From Streptomyces hydrogenans (GTDB lineage Bacteria; Actinomycetota; Actinomycetes; Streptomycetales; Streptomycetaceae), in assembly GCF_014656075.1 (NCBI RefSeq), contig NZ_BNBS01000017.1, positions 28,069-92,068 of the forward strand: DNA of 64,000 nt. The letters are read 5' to 3'. Below, piece by piece: positions 23,919-33,948 of this stretch (the first letter of the stretch is position 1; each line of letters starts with the position of its first letter). Both the position numbers and the translations under genes were made by a program. The notes beneath the pieces are model-generated. The model was not told the origin of the DNA, searched no databases, and worked only from the letters and a program-made list of their open reading frames with translations.

Positions 23919-23948
23919 TTTCAGGACAGCGCAGGACAGGAGCGGGCG

Positions 23949-25262
23949 ATGACGACCGAGCAGGCCAGGAAGACGGCCGAGGCGCTCACCTACAGCACCG
24001 GCTTCGGCAACGAGCACGGTTCGGAGGCGCTCCCCGGCGCCCTGCCGGAGGGCCGCAACTCGCCGCAGCGCGCCCCGCTCGGGCTCTACGCCGAGCAGCT
24101 CAGCGGCAGTGCCTTCACCGAGCCGCGGGCGCACAACCGCCGCTCGTGGCTCTACCGGATCCGCCCCTCGGCGGCCCACCCGCCGTTCGTCCGGACCGAC
24201 AACGGCGCCGTGCGCACCGCGCCCTTCGCCGAGACCGTGGCCGACCCCAACCGGCTGCGCTGGAACCCGCTGCCGGACCCGGCGCCGGGCACCGACTGGC
24301 TGGCCGGCCTGTGGACCCTCGGCGGCAACGGCGACGCGACCCAACGCACCGGCATGGCCGTGCACCTCTACCACGCCAACGCCTCGATGGAGCGGGTCTT
24401 CGGCGACTCCGACGGCGAGCTGCTGATCGTCCCCGAGCGCGGCGGCCTGCTGCTCCGCACCGAGCTGGGCCTGCTGGCCGCCCACCCCGGCGAGGTGGCG
24501 CTGATCCCGCGCGGCGTGCGCTTCCGCGTCGAGCTGCTCGACGAGACCGCGCGCGGCTACGTCTGCGAGAACTACGGCGCCCCCTTCCAGCTCCCCGACC
24601 TCGGCCCGATCGGCGCCAACGGCCTCGCCAACGCCCGGGACTTCCGCGCCCCCGTCGCCGCGTACGAGGACGTCGAGGGGCCGGTCGAGGTGGTCAACAA
24701 GTTCTGCGGCAACCTCTGGACGGCGACGTACGGCCACTCCCCGCTCGACGTCGTCGCCTGGCACGGCAACCACACGCCGTACGTCTACGACCTGCGCCGC
24801 TTCAACGTCATCGGGACGATCTCCTACGACCACCCCGACCCGTCCATCTTCACCGTGCTCACCTCGCCCTCCGACACCCCCGGCCTGGCCGGCGTCGACT
24901 TCGTGGTCTTCGCCCCGCGCTGGCTGGTCGGCGAGGACACCTTCCGGCCGCCGTACTTCCACCGGAACGTGATGAGCGAGTACATGGGCCTGATCGAGGG
25001 CGCGTACGACGCCAAGGCCGAGGGCTTCGTGCCGGGCGGCGGCTCGCTGCACAACATGATGTCCGCGCACGGCCCCGACCGGGAGACCTTCGACCGGGCG
25101 AGCGCCGCCGAGCTGAAGCCGCACAAGATCGACGACGGCCTGGCCTTCATGTTCGAGACCCGCTGGCCGGTGACGGCGACCGCGCAGGCCGCCGGCGCCG
25201 ACCACCTGCAGCGGGGTTACGACGACGTATGGCAGGGTCTGGAGCGTCATTTCCGGCCGTAG
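23949..25262 (+). CDS. hmgA: Homogentisate 1,2-dioxygenase
   Basis: A 437-residue mononuclear iron dioxygenase that opens the ring of homogentisate to maleylacetoacetate in tyrosine and phenylalanine breakdown. The N-terminus [19 protein letters not shown] and the C-terminal cupin are family-typical. Iron ligands are in the region [19 protein letters not shown] (His, Glu) and [14 protein letters not shown] (His). The length is normal. A ribosome binding site AGGAG precedes ATG 23949. It has its own promoter with an overlapping operator, and a gntR gene follows 45 bases downstream on the same strand. Confidence 0.97.
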   Translation: MTTEQARKTAEALTYSTGFGNEHGSEALPGALPEGRNSPQRAPLGLYAEQLSGSAFTEPRAHNRRSWLYRIRPSAAHPPFVRTDNGAVRTAPFAETVADPNRLRWNPLPDPAPGTDWLAGLWTLGGNGDATQRTGMAVHLYHANASMERVFGDSDGELLIVPERGGLLLRTELGLLAAHPGEVALIPRGVRFRVELLDETARGYVCENYGAPFQLPDLGPIGANGLANARDFRAPVAAYEDVEGPVEVVNKFCGNLWTATYGHSPLDVVAWHGNHTPYVYDLRRFNVIGTISYDHPDPSIFTVLTSPSDTPGLAGVDFVVFAPRWLVGEDTFRPPYFHRNVMSEYMGLIEGAYDAKAEGFVPGGGSLHNMMSAHGPDRETFDRASAAELKPHKIDDGLAFMFETRWPVTATAQAAGADHLQRGYDDVWQGLERHFRP

Positions 25263-25307
25263 AGTGCCGCTTCAGCCGTCCCACCGCGCCGCCGTACGGA
25301 GAACGCC

Positions 25308-26057
25308 GTGACCGCCTTCGCACCCGACTCGCTGGTCCTGAACCGCAAGCTCCCGCTGTGGTACCAGGTCTCGCAGTCCCTGCGCGCCTCCATACTGGGC
25401 CGCACGCCCGACGCCTCGCTGCGGCTGCCCACCGAGGAGCAGCTCGCCGCGCACTACGGCGTCAGCGTGCTGACCATGCGGCAGGCGCTGAAGGAGCTGG
25501 AGGAGGAGGGGCTGATCAGCCGGCACCGGCGGCGCGGCACCTTCATCGAGCCGGGCGCCCGGCGGTCCACCCCGCGCCGGCTGCTCGGCTCGATCGACGC
25601 GATCGTGGCCCAGCAGTCCGGCGAGCGGACCACCGTCCTCGGCCACGGCCCGGAACCGGTGCCCGGCGAACTCGCCGAGTACTTCACGGACGTGGCCGAG
25701 GTCGCGACCTACCGCCGGCTGCGCTCGGACGGGGAGAGCGACGAGCCGACGAACTGGGCGGAGAACGCGGTGCGGCCCGAGTTCGCCGCCGCGATCGACC
25801 CGGCGGACCTGGAGCGGTGGCCGATGACGAAGGTGCTGCGGGACGTCGTCGGCGTCCGGATCAGCCGGATCACCGACACGGTCGAGGCCCGCCTCGCCGA
25901 CCCGGAGACCGCCGAACTCCTCCGCGTCCCGCTGCTCTCCCCGATCCTGCACTACACCGGCGTCACCTACGCCGAGGACGGCCGCGTCGTCGACGTCGCC
26001 CGCATCCGCTACCGCGGCGACCGCTTCTCCTTCACGGTGACGGTCGAGGCGCACTGA
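25308..26057 (+). CDS. GntR family regulator, HutC/UTRA type
   Basis: A 249-residue regulator. The winged helix (about residues 15-80) has the GntR pattern LWYQVSQSLRASILGRTPDASLRLPTEEQLAAHYGVSVLTMRQAL and the wing SRHRRRGTFI. The C-terminal UTRA domain (about 95-245) ends LRVPLLSPILHYTGVTYAEDGRVVDVARIRYRGDRFSF. Start GTG 25308 has ACGGAGAA upstream. Its position right after hmgA makes it the likely controller of hmgA through the inverted repeat at 23891-23918, with an aromatic catabolite as ligand. This is inferred. Confidence 0.9.
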   Translation: MTAFAPDSLVLNRKLPLWYQVSQSLRASILGRTPDASLRLPTEEQLAAHYGVSVLTMRQALKELEEEGLISRHRRRGTFIEPGARRSTPRRLLGSIDAIVAQQSGERTTVLGHGPEPVPGELAEYFTDVAEVATYRRLRSDGESDEPTNWAENAVRPEFAAAIDPADLERWPMTKVLRDVVGVRISRITDTVEARLADPETAELLRVPLLSPILHYTGVTYAEDGRVVDVARIRYRGDRFSFTVTVEAH

Positions 26058-26076
26058 CGCCGGGCGGGCGTCGGAA

Positions 26077-26095
26077 CCTGCCGGGGCCCGGCAGG
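26077..26095 (+). terminator. Hairpin after gntR
   Basis: CCTGCCGGG and CCCGGCAGG are perfect nine-base inverted arms around a single G, 19 bases after the gntR stop. It can fold as a GC-rich stem and probably ends the hmgA-gntR transcript. Confidence 0.55.
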
Positions 26096-26172
26096 GTCGG
26101 TGCCCGCACGCTGCCCGGGATCCGCCTTCCCCCAAGGCCCGCTCCGGAGGAGAGTGGCTCCGGGGGGATCAC

Positions 26173-27159
26173 ATGAGACACAAGCCTTTCTTCCGCTGGG
26201 TCCTGACGTTCGGTTTCGTGCTCTTCGCGTGCGGCATGGGCATCTCCACCGTCCAGCCGGAGCCGGAGCTGGTCGCGACGCGCCAGATCGACCTGGCGGT
26301 GGTCGAGGAGAAGTCCGACGGCACCTGTCGGGTGCGGTGGAGCGATCCGTACGCGAAGAGGACGAGGGAGGGGGCGTATCACTGCGACCCCACCCGCAGC
26401 AGCTGGCTCAAGGCCCCGAACTACGGTGACAGCCGTGGCTACGGGCAGGAGTCCGGCTTCATGTACACCGAGGGACCGGACCAGGGGAACCTCGAGGACC
26501 CCCAGGCGGACCTGAAGTTCAAGAACGACTCCGATCCCGGCGGGGTCGTCCTGGCCCTGGGGATCCTGGCCGTCGTGGTGGGGCTGATCGGCGGGAATCT
26601 CCGCGCCCTCCCCCGGGTCCTCGGCGTGGAGAGACAACTCGTGCGCCGCGCGGCCGCGTTGGCCGAGGCCGCCGGATGGGCGGCCGAGGACTACGGGCGC
26701 GCCATGGAGGCGGCACGGGAAGCCGGACAGCAGAGGGCGCTCGGCCCGGCACCCGACCCCGAACTGGTCCGAGCCCTGTGGGTGCTGCGGGAGGCCGGAC
26801 CGCAGGCGCACCCGGCGGCGGAGGCCGCTCTGGAGCTGTCGGCCCGGCTGACGGTGCTGCTGGAGGAAGCCGCTCCCGCGGCCGGACTCCGGAACAGGCT
26901 CCAGGCCGGGCCCTCCGCCCGGGACGCGGCCGAGGTGGCCGTCGCGGAGCTGCGGCGACTGTTGGCCGACGCCGAACGGGACGGCCTCCAGGAGCGGTTC
27001 GCGCAGGCTTCCGTGGACCTGCTCCGCGGGCAGGACGCGGAACGGGCCGCCCTCGCGGCCGGGGCGGACTTCGAGCGGGACCCCGAGGCGTACCGTCGCC
27101 TGTTCGAGGAGCTGACCTCGCAGGCGGCGGCGCCCGTCCCGCACGGACGGCGCACATAA
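26173..27159 (+). CDS. Hypothetical membrane protein with extracellular loop and long helical cytoplasmic tail
   Basis: A 328-residue protein of unrecognised family. Two hydrophobic helices (about residues 8-25 and 122-145) enclose an external domain of about 95 residues with two Cys (GTCRVRWSDPYAKR, YHCDPTRSS) that might pair. The rest (145-328) is a charged, Ala/Glu/Arg-rich helical region suggesting coiled coil. ATG 26173 has GGGGGA upstream. It ends 33 bases before the Type ISP-like gene, so the two might share a transcript, but the latter appears to have its own -10 box. Confidence 0.7.
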   Translation: MRHKPFFRWVLTFGFVLFACGMGISTVQPEPELVATRQIDLAVVEEKSDGTCRVRWSDPYAKRTREGAYHCDPTRSSWLKAPNYGDSRGYGQESGFMYTEGPDQGNLEDPQADLKFKNDSDPGGVVLALGILAVVVGLIGGNLRALPRVLGVERQLVRRAAALAEAAGWAAEDYGRAMEAAREAGQQRALGPAPDPELVRALWVLREAGPQAHPAAEAALELSARLTVLLEEAAPAAGLRNRLQAGPSARDAAEVAVAELRRLLADAERDGLQERFAQASVDLLRGQDAERAALAAGADFERDPEAYRRLFEELTSQAAAPVPHGRRT

Positions 27160-27192
27160 GGGTGCGGGGCGTGACGGATTAGCATGCGGGGC

Positions 27193-28407
27193 GTGACAGA
27201 GGCTCCCCGGCAGCAGGCCCTTCCACCGGACGACACCCCCCTGCTCGACGAGTTGATGCCGTGGTCGGTGGGGCCGCCGCGGTTCGGGCGGGGGTGGGTG
27301 GTCGCGCCCGACGTGCGGACGTTGCGGGGGCGGTGGGACCGGCTGGTCGCGGCGGAGGGCGGGGAGCGGGAGGCGCTGTTCCGGCCGAGCCGGGCGCGGA
27401 CGACGGGGTCGGCGGTGGCGGCGCTGCCGGGGCAGCGGACCGGGACCGGGCGGTTCGCGCGGGAGTCCGGTCCGTGTCCCGAGCCGGTGCGGGTGGCGTC
27501 GGGGCCGTTCGACGAGCAGTGGCTGCTGCCCGACCACCGGCTGCTCGACACCGCCCGGCCCGAGTTGTGGCGGGTGGCGGGCGGGCCGCAGGTCTTCGCC
27601 GTGGAGCAGGGGTACGTGCCGGGGGCGGCGGGGCCGCCGCTGCTGCTGACCGGCGCGCTGCCCGAGGGGCGTTCCGCGGCAGGCCGGCCGGGTCGCGTCC
27701 GGCCGCTGTTCCGGCGCCCGGGCGGCGAGGAGCCGAATCTGGCGCCGGGGCTGCTCGGTTTCCTCGCGGAGCGCTACGGGCCGGCCGACGCCGGCCGGTG
27801 GCTCGCCTGGGCCGTCGCGGCCGCGGTCCCCTCCCCCGCCGGCTGCCGGGTGCCGCTGCCCGCGGACCCGGAGACGTGGGAGGCGGGCGTGGCGCTGGGC
27901 CGGGAGCTGATGGACGTCCAGCTGCGGGGGGCGCTGACCGGGGCCCGGCCGCGGCTGCCGGGCGGGCGGCGGCCCTATGTGCGGGCGGCGTTCCCGCCGC
28001 GCCCGGAGGTGCTCGCGTACGACCCCGAGGGCGAGGCGCTGAGCGTCGGCGGCGGCCTGGTCTCGCCGGTCCCCGAGGCCGCCTGGGAGTACCGGGTGGG
28101 CGGGGTGCGGGTGCTGGAGCAGTGGTTCGCCCGCCGGACCGCGGCGGCCGAGCCGGGTTCGCTGGAGGCGATCGGTCCGGCGGCCTGGCCGCAGGAGTGG
28201 ACCTCCGAACTCCTCGACCTGGTCACGACCTTGGCCCTGCTCGGCGCGAGGGAGCCGGACCGGGCCCCCTTCACCGCCGCCGGCGGGCCGGGCCGGGCGG
28301 AGCTGTGCGCAGCCGGGGTGCTGCCGGTGCCGGACGGGGCGCGTCGCCCGGCGTCGGTGCTCGACCACGAGGAGGAGGGCCCGGAGGGCCAGTTCACGCT
28401 GGTGTGA
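27193..28407 (+). CDS. Solitary Type ISP restriction-modification specificity-like domain protein
   Basis: A 404-residue protein that matches the C-terminal specificity region of Type ISP restriction-modification enzymes over its whole length. Recognised blocks are GPFDEQWLLPDHRLLDTARPELWRV, NLAPGLLGFLAERYG, RVPLPADPETWEAGVALGRE, WEYRVGGVRVLEQWF and WPQEWTSELLDLVTTL. The nuclease, helicase and methyltransferase domains of the full-length enzymes (over 1,500 residues) are absent, and none lies nearby. The start is taken as GTG 27193, seven bases after a TAGCAT -10 box (27180-27185), implying a leaderless transcript; ATG 27184 is an alternative. It overlaps the convergent TetR gene by 14 bases. 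Confidence 0.75.
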   Translation: MTEAPRQQALPPDDTPLLDELMPWSVGPPRFGRGWVVAPDVRTLRGRWDRLVAAEGGEREALFRPSRARTTGSAVAALPGQRTGTGRFARESGPCPEPVRVASGPFDEQWLLPDHRLLDTARPELWRVAGGPQVFAVEQGYVPGAAGPPLLLTGALPEGRSAAGRPGRVRPLFRRPGGEEPNLAPGLLGFLAERYGPADAGRWLAWAVAAAVPSPAGCRVPLPADPETWEAGVALGRELMDVQLRGALTGARPRLPGGRRPYVRAAFPPRPEVLAYDPEGEALSVGGGLVSPVPEAAWEYRVGGVRVLEQWFARRTAAAEPGSLEAIGPAAWPQEWTSELLDLVTTLALLGAREPDRAPFTAAGGPGRAELCAAGVLPVPDGARRPASVLDHEEEGPEGQFTLV

Positions 28408-29155
28408 CGCGCTCCCCGGCATCCCCGCGCTCCCCGGCCGGTCCTGTCGGGGTGAAGGAGTCGAGCAGCCGGGAGAGGGTGAGCGCGAAGATCTCCTCCG
28501 GGTCGGCGGGGGCGGCGGCCTCGGCGAGCAGGGCGGCGAGGTGCGGGTACCGTCCGCTCGCCACCTGGCCCATGAGGTAGGCGCCGCGCACGGCCTGTTC
28601 CTCCGCCTCGGACCAGGGCAGTCCGCGGGCGCGTTCGGCCATGGCCTGTTCGTTGCGGACGGTGGCCATCACCGTGCCGTTGACCATCGCGATGAGCTGC
28701 ATCTTGAGTCCGGCCGGCACGTCGAGCGGCGTGAGGCAGCCGAGGCTCCACTCCAGGTAGCGCAGGGCGTTCGGGCTGAAGCCGTAGGCGGTGGTCATGA
28801 CCCGGGAGAGCCACGGGTGCCGGTACATGATCGCGCGGGTCTGGTACGCGAGGTCGGTCATGTCGGCCCGCCAGTCGCCGCTGGGCCGGTCGGGGAAGAC
28901 GTACTCGGCACTGGCGGCGTCGACCATCAGCTCGTACAGGTCCTCCTTGCGGGGGACGTAGTTGTAGAGCGACATGGTGCCGCAGCCGAGGTCGGCGGCG
29001 ATGCGGCGCATGGAGACCGCGTCGATGCCGTCGGCGTCGGCGATGCGGACGGCGGCGTCGACCACGTCCTGCCTGCTGAAGGCCGGCCGGGGGCCTCGGC
29101 CGGCGCGCTCGGGGCGCGCCCAGATCACTTCGGGTTCGGCCGCTCGGCCCGCCAT
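28394..29155 (-). CDS. TetR family repressor of the adjacent DrrAB-type exporter
   Basis: A 253-residue TetR protein. The DNA-binding domain lies at about residues 25-75 (GIDAVSMRRIAADLGCGTMSLYNYVPRKEDLY), followed by a TetR-C domain typical of antibiotic-exporter repressors. ATG 29155 is preceded by GAGG. It is divergent from the ABC exporter genes, and two GTAC-N3-GTAC operator-like sites lie between and within the start of the ABC gene. It probably represses the exporter and itself until a toxic compound binds. Confidence 0.9.
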   Translation of the reverse strand: MAGRAAEPEVIWARPERAGRGPRPAFSRQDVVDAAVRIADADGIDAVSMRRIAADLGCGTMSLYNYVPRKEDLYELMVDAASAEYVFPDRPSGDWRADMTDLAYQTRAIMYRHPWLSRVMTTAYGFSPNALRYLEWSLGCLTPLDVPAGLKMQLIAMVNGTVMATVRNEQAMAERARGLPWSEAEEQAVRGAYLMGQVASGRYPHLAALLAEAAAPADPEEIFALTLSRLLDSFTPTGPAGERGDAGERVTPA

Positions 29156-29181
29156 CTCATCACCTCGTCCCCCATCGTAGT

Positions 29182-29195
29182 TACGTACACCGTAC
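29182..29195. promoter_or_regulatory. Putative TetR operator, copy 1
   Basis: TACGTACACCGTAC has a GTAC-N3-GTAC palindrome and matches the copy at 29225-29238 at 12 of 14 bases in the same orientation. It overlaps the divergent promoter region of tetR and the ABC operon. Confidence 0.6.
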
Positions 29196-29216
29196 GGAGT
29201 GGGGTACGGTGCCGCC

Positions 29217-30151
<935 letters not shown>

Positions 30152-30155
<4 letters not shown>

Positions 30156-30928
30156 ACGCCCTCGCCCTCGAAGGGTCCGCCCTGGTCGGCCGCAACCTCC
30201 GGCGGATCCGGCACGCCCCCGCCATCACGGTCATGACCCAGACGATGCCGATCGTCTTCCTGCTCTTCTTCGGCTACGTCCTCGGCGGCGCCCTCGCCGT
30301 GCCCGGCGCCGAGTACCGCTCCTTCCTCGTGCCGGGCCTGCTGGTGGCGACCGCCGCCGGCGGGCTGATGACCGGCATGTTCCAGGCCGCCCAGGACACC
30401 CACCGGGGCGTCATGGACCGCTTCCTCACCCTCCCGGTGAGCCGCGCCGCCGTACCGCTCGGGCAGGCCGTCGCCGATCTCCTCGTCTGCGCGGTCGGCA
30501 CCGTCCCGATGGTGCTGGTGGGGCTCGCCATGGGCTGGCGCGTCGAGGGCACCGCCCTCGAGGCCCTGGGCGCCTTCGGCCTGCTGCTGCTCTTCCGCTT
30601 CGCCACCACCTGGGCGGGGATCCTGCTCGGCCGGGTGTCCGAGAGCGAGGAGGCGGCGGGTCAGCTCGGCAGCGCCACCTTCATGCTGCCGCTGCTGTCG
30701 AACGCGTACATCCCCACCGACGGCATGCCGGGCTGGCTGCGGACGCTCGCGGAGTGGAACCCGATCTCCGCCGTCGCCACCGCCGTCCGGGCGCTCTTCG
30801 GCAACGCGCCGGTGCCCACCGGCGCCGCCTGGCCGGTGGCCCACCCGGTGGCGGGCTCGCTGCTCTGGTCCCTCGGCCTCCTCGCGGTCCTCGTCCCGCT
30901 CGCCGTCCGCCGGTACGCGCGCCGCTGA
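30152..30928 (+). CDS. ABC-2 type permease, DrrB type
   Basis: A 258-residue permease with six hydrophobic helices. The ABC-2 signature lies in the second half (FATTWAGILLGRVSESEEAAGQLGSATFMLPLLSNAYIPTDGMPGWLRTLAEWNPIS). The start GTG 30152 overlaps the ATPase stop by four bases (GTGA), so the two proteins are made together. It forms the membrane channel of the exporter; the substrate is unknown, though hydrophobic antibiotics are typical. Confidence 0.92.
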
Positions 30929-31001
30929 CCGGCCCGCGCCGGCGGCCGCGTGATCCAGGTCCTGATGACAGGGGCCGCCCGGGCGCGGTAGGCAGTCGGG
31001 C

Positions 31002-32198
31002 ATGAGCACTCAGCCACTCCCCCTGGACGGGATCACGGTCGTCTCCGTCGAGCAGGCGGTCGCCGCGCCCTTCGCCACCCGCCAGCTCGCCGACCTCGGC
31101 GCCCGGGTCGTCAAGATCGAGCGGCCCGACGGCGGCGACTTCGCCCGCGGCTACGACACCGCGGCCCGGGGGCTGGCCTCGCACTTCGTCTGGTGCAACC
31201 GCGGCAAGGAGTCGGTCGCCGTCGACCTGAAGGACCCGCGCGGGCTCGCGCTGGCGCGGCGGCTGGTGGCGGAGGCCGACGTCTTCGTGCAGAACCTCGC
31301 GCACGGGGCGGCGGCCCGTCTCGGCCTCGACGCGGCCACGCTCTGCGCCGCGCACCCGCGCCTCGTCGCCGTGGACGTCTCGGGCTACGGCCCGGACGGC
31401 CCGTACGCGCACCGGAGGGCGTACGACATGCTCGTCCAGTGCGAGACCGGGCTCGTCTCGGTCACCGGCACCCCCGAGGAGCCCGTCAAGTCCGGCATCC
31501 CGGCCGCCGACATCGCGGCCGGGATGTACGCGTACGCGGGCGTCCTCGCCGCCCTCGTCCGGCGGGGCACCACGGGCCGGGGCGGTCCCGTGGAGGTGTC
31601 GCTGTTCGACGCGCTCGCGGAGTGGATGGGCCACCCCCTCCACCACGGGGCGCACGGGGGTACGGCCCCGGCGCGCACCGGGCTCGCGCACGCGGTGATC
31701 GCGCCGTACGACGCCTATCCGACGGCCGACGGCGGCCTGGTGCTGCTGTCGGTGCAGAACGACCGGGAGTGGCGTCGGCTCGCCGAGCGGGTCCTGGAGC
31801 GGCCGGAGCTCGCCGCCGACCCGGGCTTCGCGACCAACGCGGCGCGGGTGGCGGGGAGGGCGGCGACCGACGCGGCGGTGGGCGCGGCCCTCGCCGCGCT
31901 GCCGGCGGACGAGGCGGTGAAGCGGCTGGACGCGGCGGGGATCGCCTGCGCGCGGCTCAACTCGGTGGCGGAGCTGGTACGGCATCCGCAGCTGGCGGCG
32001 CGGGACCGCTGGCGCCCGGTGGACTCCCCCGCGGGCCCGCTGCCGTCGCTGCTCCCGCCGGTCGTCTTCCCGGACGGGCCGGAGGCGCCGATGGGGCGGA
32101 TCCCGGCGCTGGGCGAGTCCACGGACGCGGTCCTCGCGGGGCTGGGCGTGCCGGCCGCGGAGGTGGAGGAGCTGCGGGCGGCCGGGGTGATCGCCTGA
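31002..32198 (+). CDS. CaiB/BaiF family (class III) CoA-transferase
   Basis: A 398-residue enzyme that moves CoA between acyl groups. It opens with PLDGITVVSVEQAVAAPFATRQLADLGARVVKIERPDGGDFAR, the family N-terminus. The catalytic Asp lies in RRAYDMLVQCETGL (about residue 143). Later conserved blocks are GRGGPVEVSLFDALAEWM and VLLSVQNDREW. Such enzymes act as homodimers on carnitine, formyl, succinyl or related CoA substrates; which applies here is unclear. The gene stands alone, preceded by the ABC exporter on the same strand. Confidence 0.92.
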   Translation: MSTQPLPLDGITVVSVEQAVAAPFATRQLADLGARVVKIERPDGGDFARGYDTAARGLASHFVWCNRGKESVAVDLKDPRGLALARRLVAEADVFVQNLAHGAAARLGLDAATLCAAHPRLVAVDVSGYGPDGPYAHRRAYDMLVQCETGLVSVTGTPEEPVKSGIPAADIAAGMYAYAGVLAALVRRGTTGRGGPVEVSLFDALAEWMGHPLHHGAHGGTAPARTGLAHAVIAPYDAYPTADGGLVLLSVQNDREWRRLAERVLERPELAADPGFATNAARVAGRAATDAAVGAALAALPADEAVKRLDAAGIACARLNSVAELVRHPQLAARDRWRPVDSPAGPLPSLLPPVVFPDGPEAPMGRIPALGESTDAVLAGLGVPAAEVEELRAAGVIA

Positions 32199-32228
32199 GC
32201 GCGGGCCGCCCGGGGGCGGGTACGACGA

Positions 32229-32260
32229 AGCGCCGGACGGGCGGGGACGCGTCCGGCGCT
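32229..32260 (+). terminator. Hairpin downstream of the CoA-transferase
   Basis: AGCGCCGGACG pairs perfectly with CGTCCGGCGCT across a ten-base loop, 30 bases after the CoA-transferase stop. It probably terminates that transcript. Confidence 0.65.
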
Positions 32261-32352
32261 CTCGGCGTGCGGGTGGGTGCGGGCGGCGGACCGGGGCGGA
32301 CGGCTCGCGTCGGGGACGCGGATCGACTGCCCTGGAGCGCGCCGGCGGGGCG

Positions 32353-32625
32353 TTAGTGGCGCGAGCCGAAGAGGGTGCGACGCAGACGGCGGAGCGGGGC
32401 GAAGAGCGAGACGCGCGAGCGGTCGCCGTGCGGGCTCTGGGCCGGCGTCTCGTGCCGACGTGTCGTCAGTTCCCGCATGAGCAGCGTCGCCTCCGCCACC
32501 TCGCGCTGGGGCACGGCGGGTCCGCCGAGCACCGCGAGATGGCGGTCGAGGCGCGAACTGGTCGCGCTGCTCCCGCAGGTGATGGCAGGCACACGCGGCC
32601 TGCTGCGCATCGTTATCTGTTCCAT
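32353..32625 (-). CDS. Small conserved hypothetical protein
   Basis: A 90-residue basic protein (MEQITMRSRPRVPAI at the start, SLFAPLRRLRRTLFGSRH at the end), Ser/Arg-rich, without a signal peptide. I recall similar small proteins in other streptomycetes but no function. ATG 32625 has a GGGGAG ribosome binding site. Upstream on the minus strand lies a promoter-like GATAGGGTTAACC segment (about 32664-32676). It is divergent from the pseudokinase gene. Confidence 0.65.
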   Translation of the reverse strand: MEQITMRSRPRVPAITCGSSATSSRLDRHLAVLGGPAVPQREVAEATLLMRELTTRRHETPAQSPHGDRSRVSLFAPLRRLRRTLFGSRH

Positions 32626-32922
32626 GTCACTCCCCACCCGTACGAGGGCACCCGGCCCGGGCAGGTTAACCCTATCGCCCCACAGTGACACGCGTGTATC
32701 CCACCGACGGGATTCACCGCACTCGTACGGGGGTTGACGGTCACTCTACGAATCCATCTGATTCCAGGGCGAGTTGGACAGGGTTCGAACACCTGCCGAA
32801 CCGTCATCAACCATCCTGCACCCCGGCCGCCGACCTGCGGCCCCGCAGACTGGTGTGATCTACGCCACCGGACTCCGTACGGGTGGGTCGCCACCCGCCC
32901 GGACCGCGGCTACCGTGGCTCC

Positions 32923-33948
32923 ATGACGCTGATCGCGGGCCGTTACCGGCTGCTCGACGCCCTCGCGGAGGGCGCGGCGGGGATCGTCTGGCGCGCCCGG
33001 GACGAGGCGCTCGGCCGCGAGGTGGCCGTCAAGGAGGTGCACGCCCCGCCGGGGACGCCCGAGACGGAGGAGCGGCTCCTGTACGCACGGGTCGAGCGCG
33101 AGGCGCGGGCCGCGCGGGCGATCTCCGGTCCCGGTGTGGCCGAGGTGTACGACGTGGTCGTGGAGCGCGGCCGGCCGTGGATCGTGATGGAGCTGGTCCG
33201 CGGGCTGACGCTGGCGGAGACCCTGGAGGCGGGCGGGGCGCTGCCGGACCGGGAGGCGGCGCGGGTCGCGCTCGGGGTGCTGGCGGCGCTGCGGGCGGCC
33301 CGGGAGGCCGGCGTCCCCTATCGCGACCCCGGCCCCGACCGGGTGCTGCTGGCGAACGACGGGCGGGTGGTGGTCACCGGTGTGGCCACCGGGACCTCGG
33401 CGCCGGGCGAGGCGCCGGACGCGCCGCCGCCGGGCCCGGAGGAGGACCTGCGGGCGCTGGGCGCGCTGCTCGGCGGGATGGTGGCCGATCCGGGGTCCGG
33501 TCCGCTGGCGCCGGTGGTGGCGGGCCCGGCCGTCGGGGACGCGGGCGTGCGCGCCGGGGCCGTACGGAGACTGGAGGAGGCGGCCGGAGCCGGGGAGCGC
33601 CCTCGGGCGGACGGGTCGGCCGGCGGGGCGACGGAGCGCGCGCCGGGGCGTCCGGAGGCCCGGGAGGTCGATCGGGAGCACGACGGTCCGGGGGGTGTGC
33701 GCGGGGCGCGTGCGGAGGGGAGCGCGGGCCCGGTGGGACGGCGGGGGCCCCGGCGGGGCGCGGTGATCGCCGCCGGCGTGGCCGGACTGCTGGTGATCGT
33801 GGCGGCGCTGGTCTGGCAGGTCGTCAGGGGCGAGGATCCGGGCGCCGGTCCGGGCGGGGGCGGGGCGTCGAGCACCGCTCCGGCCGTTCCCGGCGCCGCG
33901 GGTACGGGTGCGGAGGTGGGGGGACCCGCCGCTACGCCGCGCTCCTGA
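32923..33948 (+). CDS. Membrane-anchored pseudokinase (PknB-like N-lobe, degenerate catalytic loop)
   Basis: A 341-residue protein. The kinase N-lobe is intact: a GRYRLLDALAEGAAGIVWRA glycine loop, Lys37 in VAVKE and the hinge WIVMELVRGLTLAETL. The catalytic loop reads YRDPGPDR (133-140): the Asp remains, but His is Tyr and the family Lys and Asn are lost. The DFG site is TGV (152-154), so the metal-binding Asp is absent. Most of the C-lobe is missing. A linker leads to a membrane helix (about 285-305) and a short Gly/Ser/Ala-rich external tail. It is thus likely a non-catalytic scaffold. A TACCGT box lies seven bases before ATG 32923, so it is probably leaderless. Confidence 0.82.
   Translation: MTLIAGRYRLLDALAEGAAGIVWRARDEALGREVAVKEVHAPPGTPETEERLLYARVEREARAARAISGPGVAEVYDVVVERGRPWIVMELVRGLTLAETLEAGGALPDREAARVALGVLAALRAAREAGVPYRDPGPDRVLLANDGRVVVTGVATGTSAPGEAPDAPPPGPEEDLRALGALLGGMVADPGSGPLAPVVAGPAVGDAGVRAGAVRRLEEAAGAGERPRADGSAGGATERAPGRPEAREVDREHDGPGGVRGARAEGSAGPVGRRGPRRGAVIAAGVAGLLVIVAALVWQVVRGEDPGAGPGGGGASSTAPAVPGAAGTGAEVGGPAATPRS

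Noticed and set aside
19854..23952. Long plus-strand open frames opposite the beta-helix operon
   Set aside because: They are Gly/Ala/Glu/Arg-rich mirror readings of GC-rich genes on the other strand, lack ribosome binding sites and match no family.
32776..32795. tRNA T-loop-like sequence (GGTTCGAACACC)
   Set aside because: No acceptor stem, D-arm or anticodon arm can be formed around it. A similar GGTTCGAACC near 16658 lies inside the molybdopterin oxidoreductase gene.
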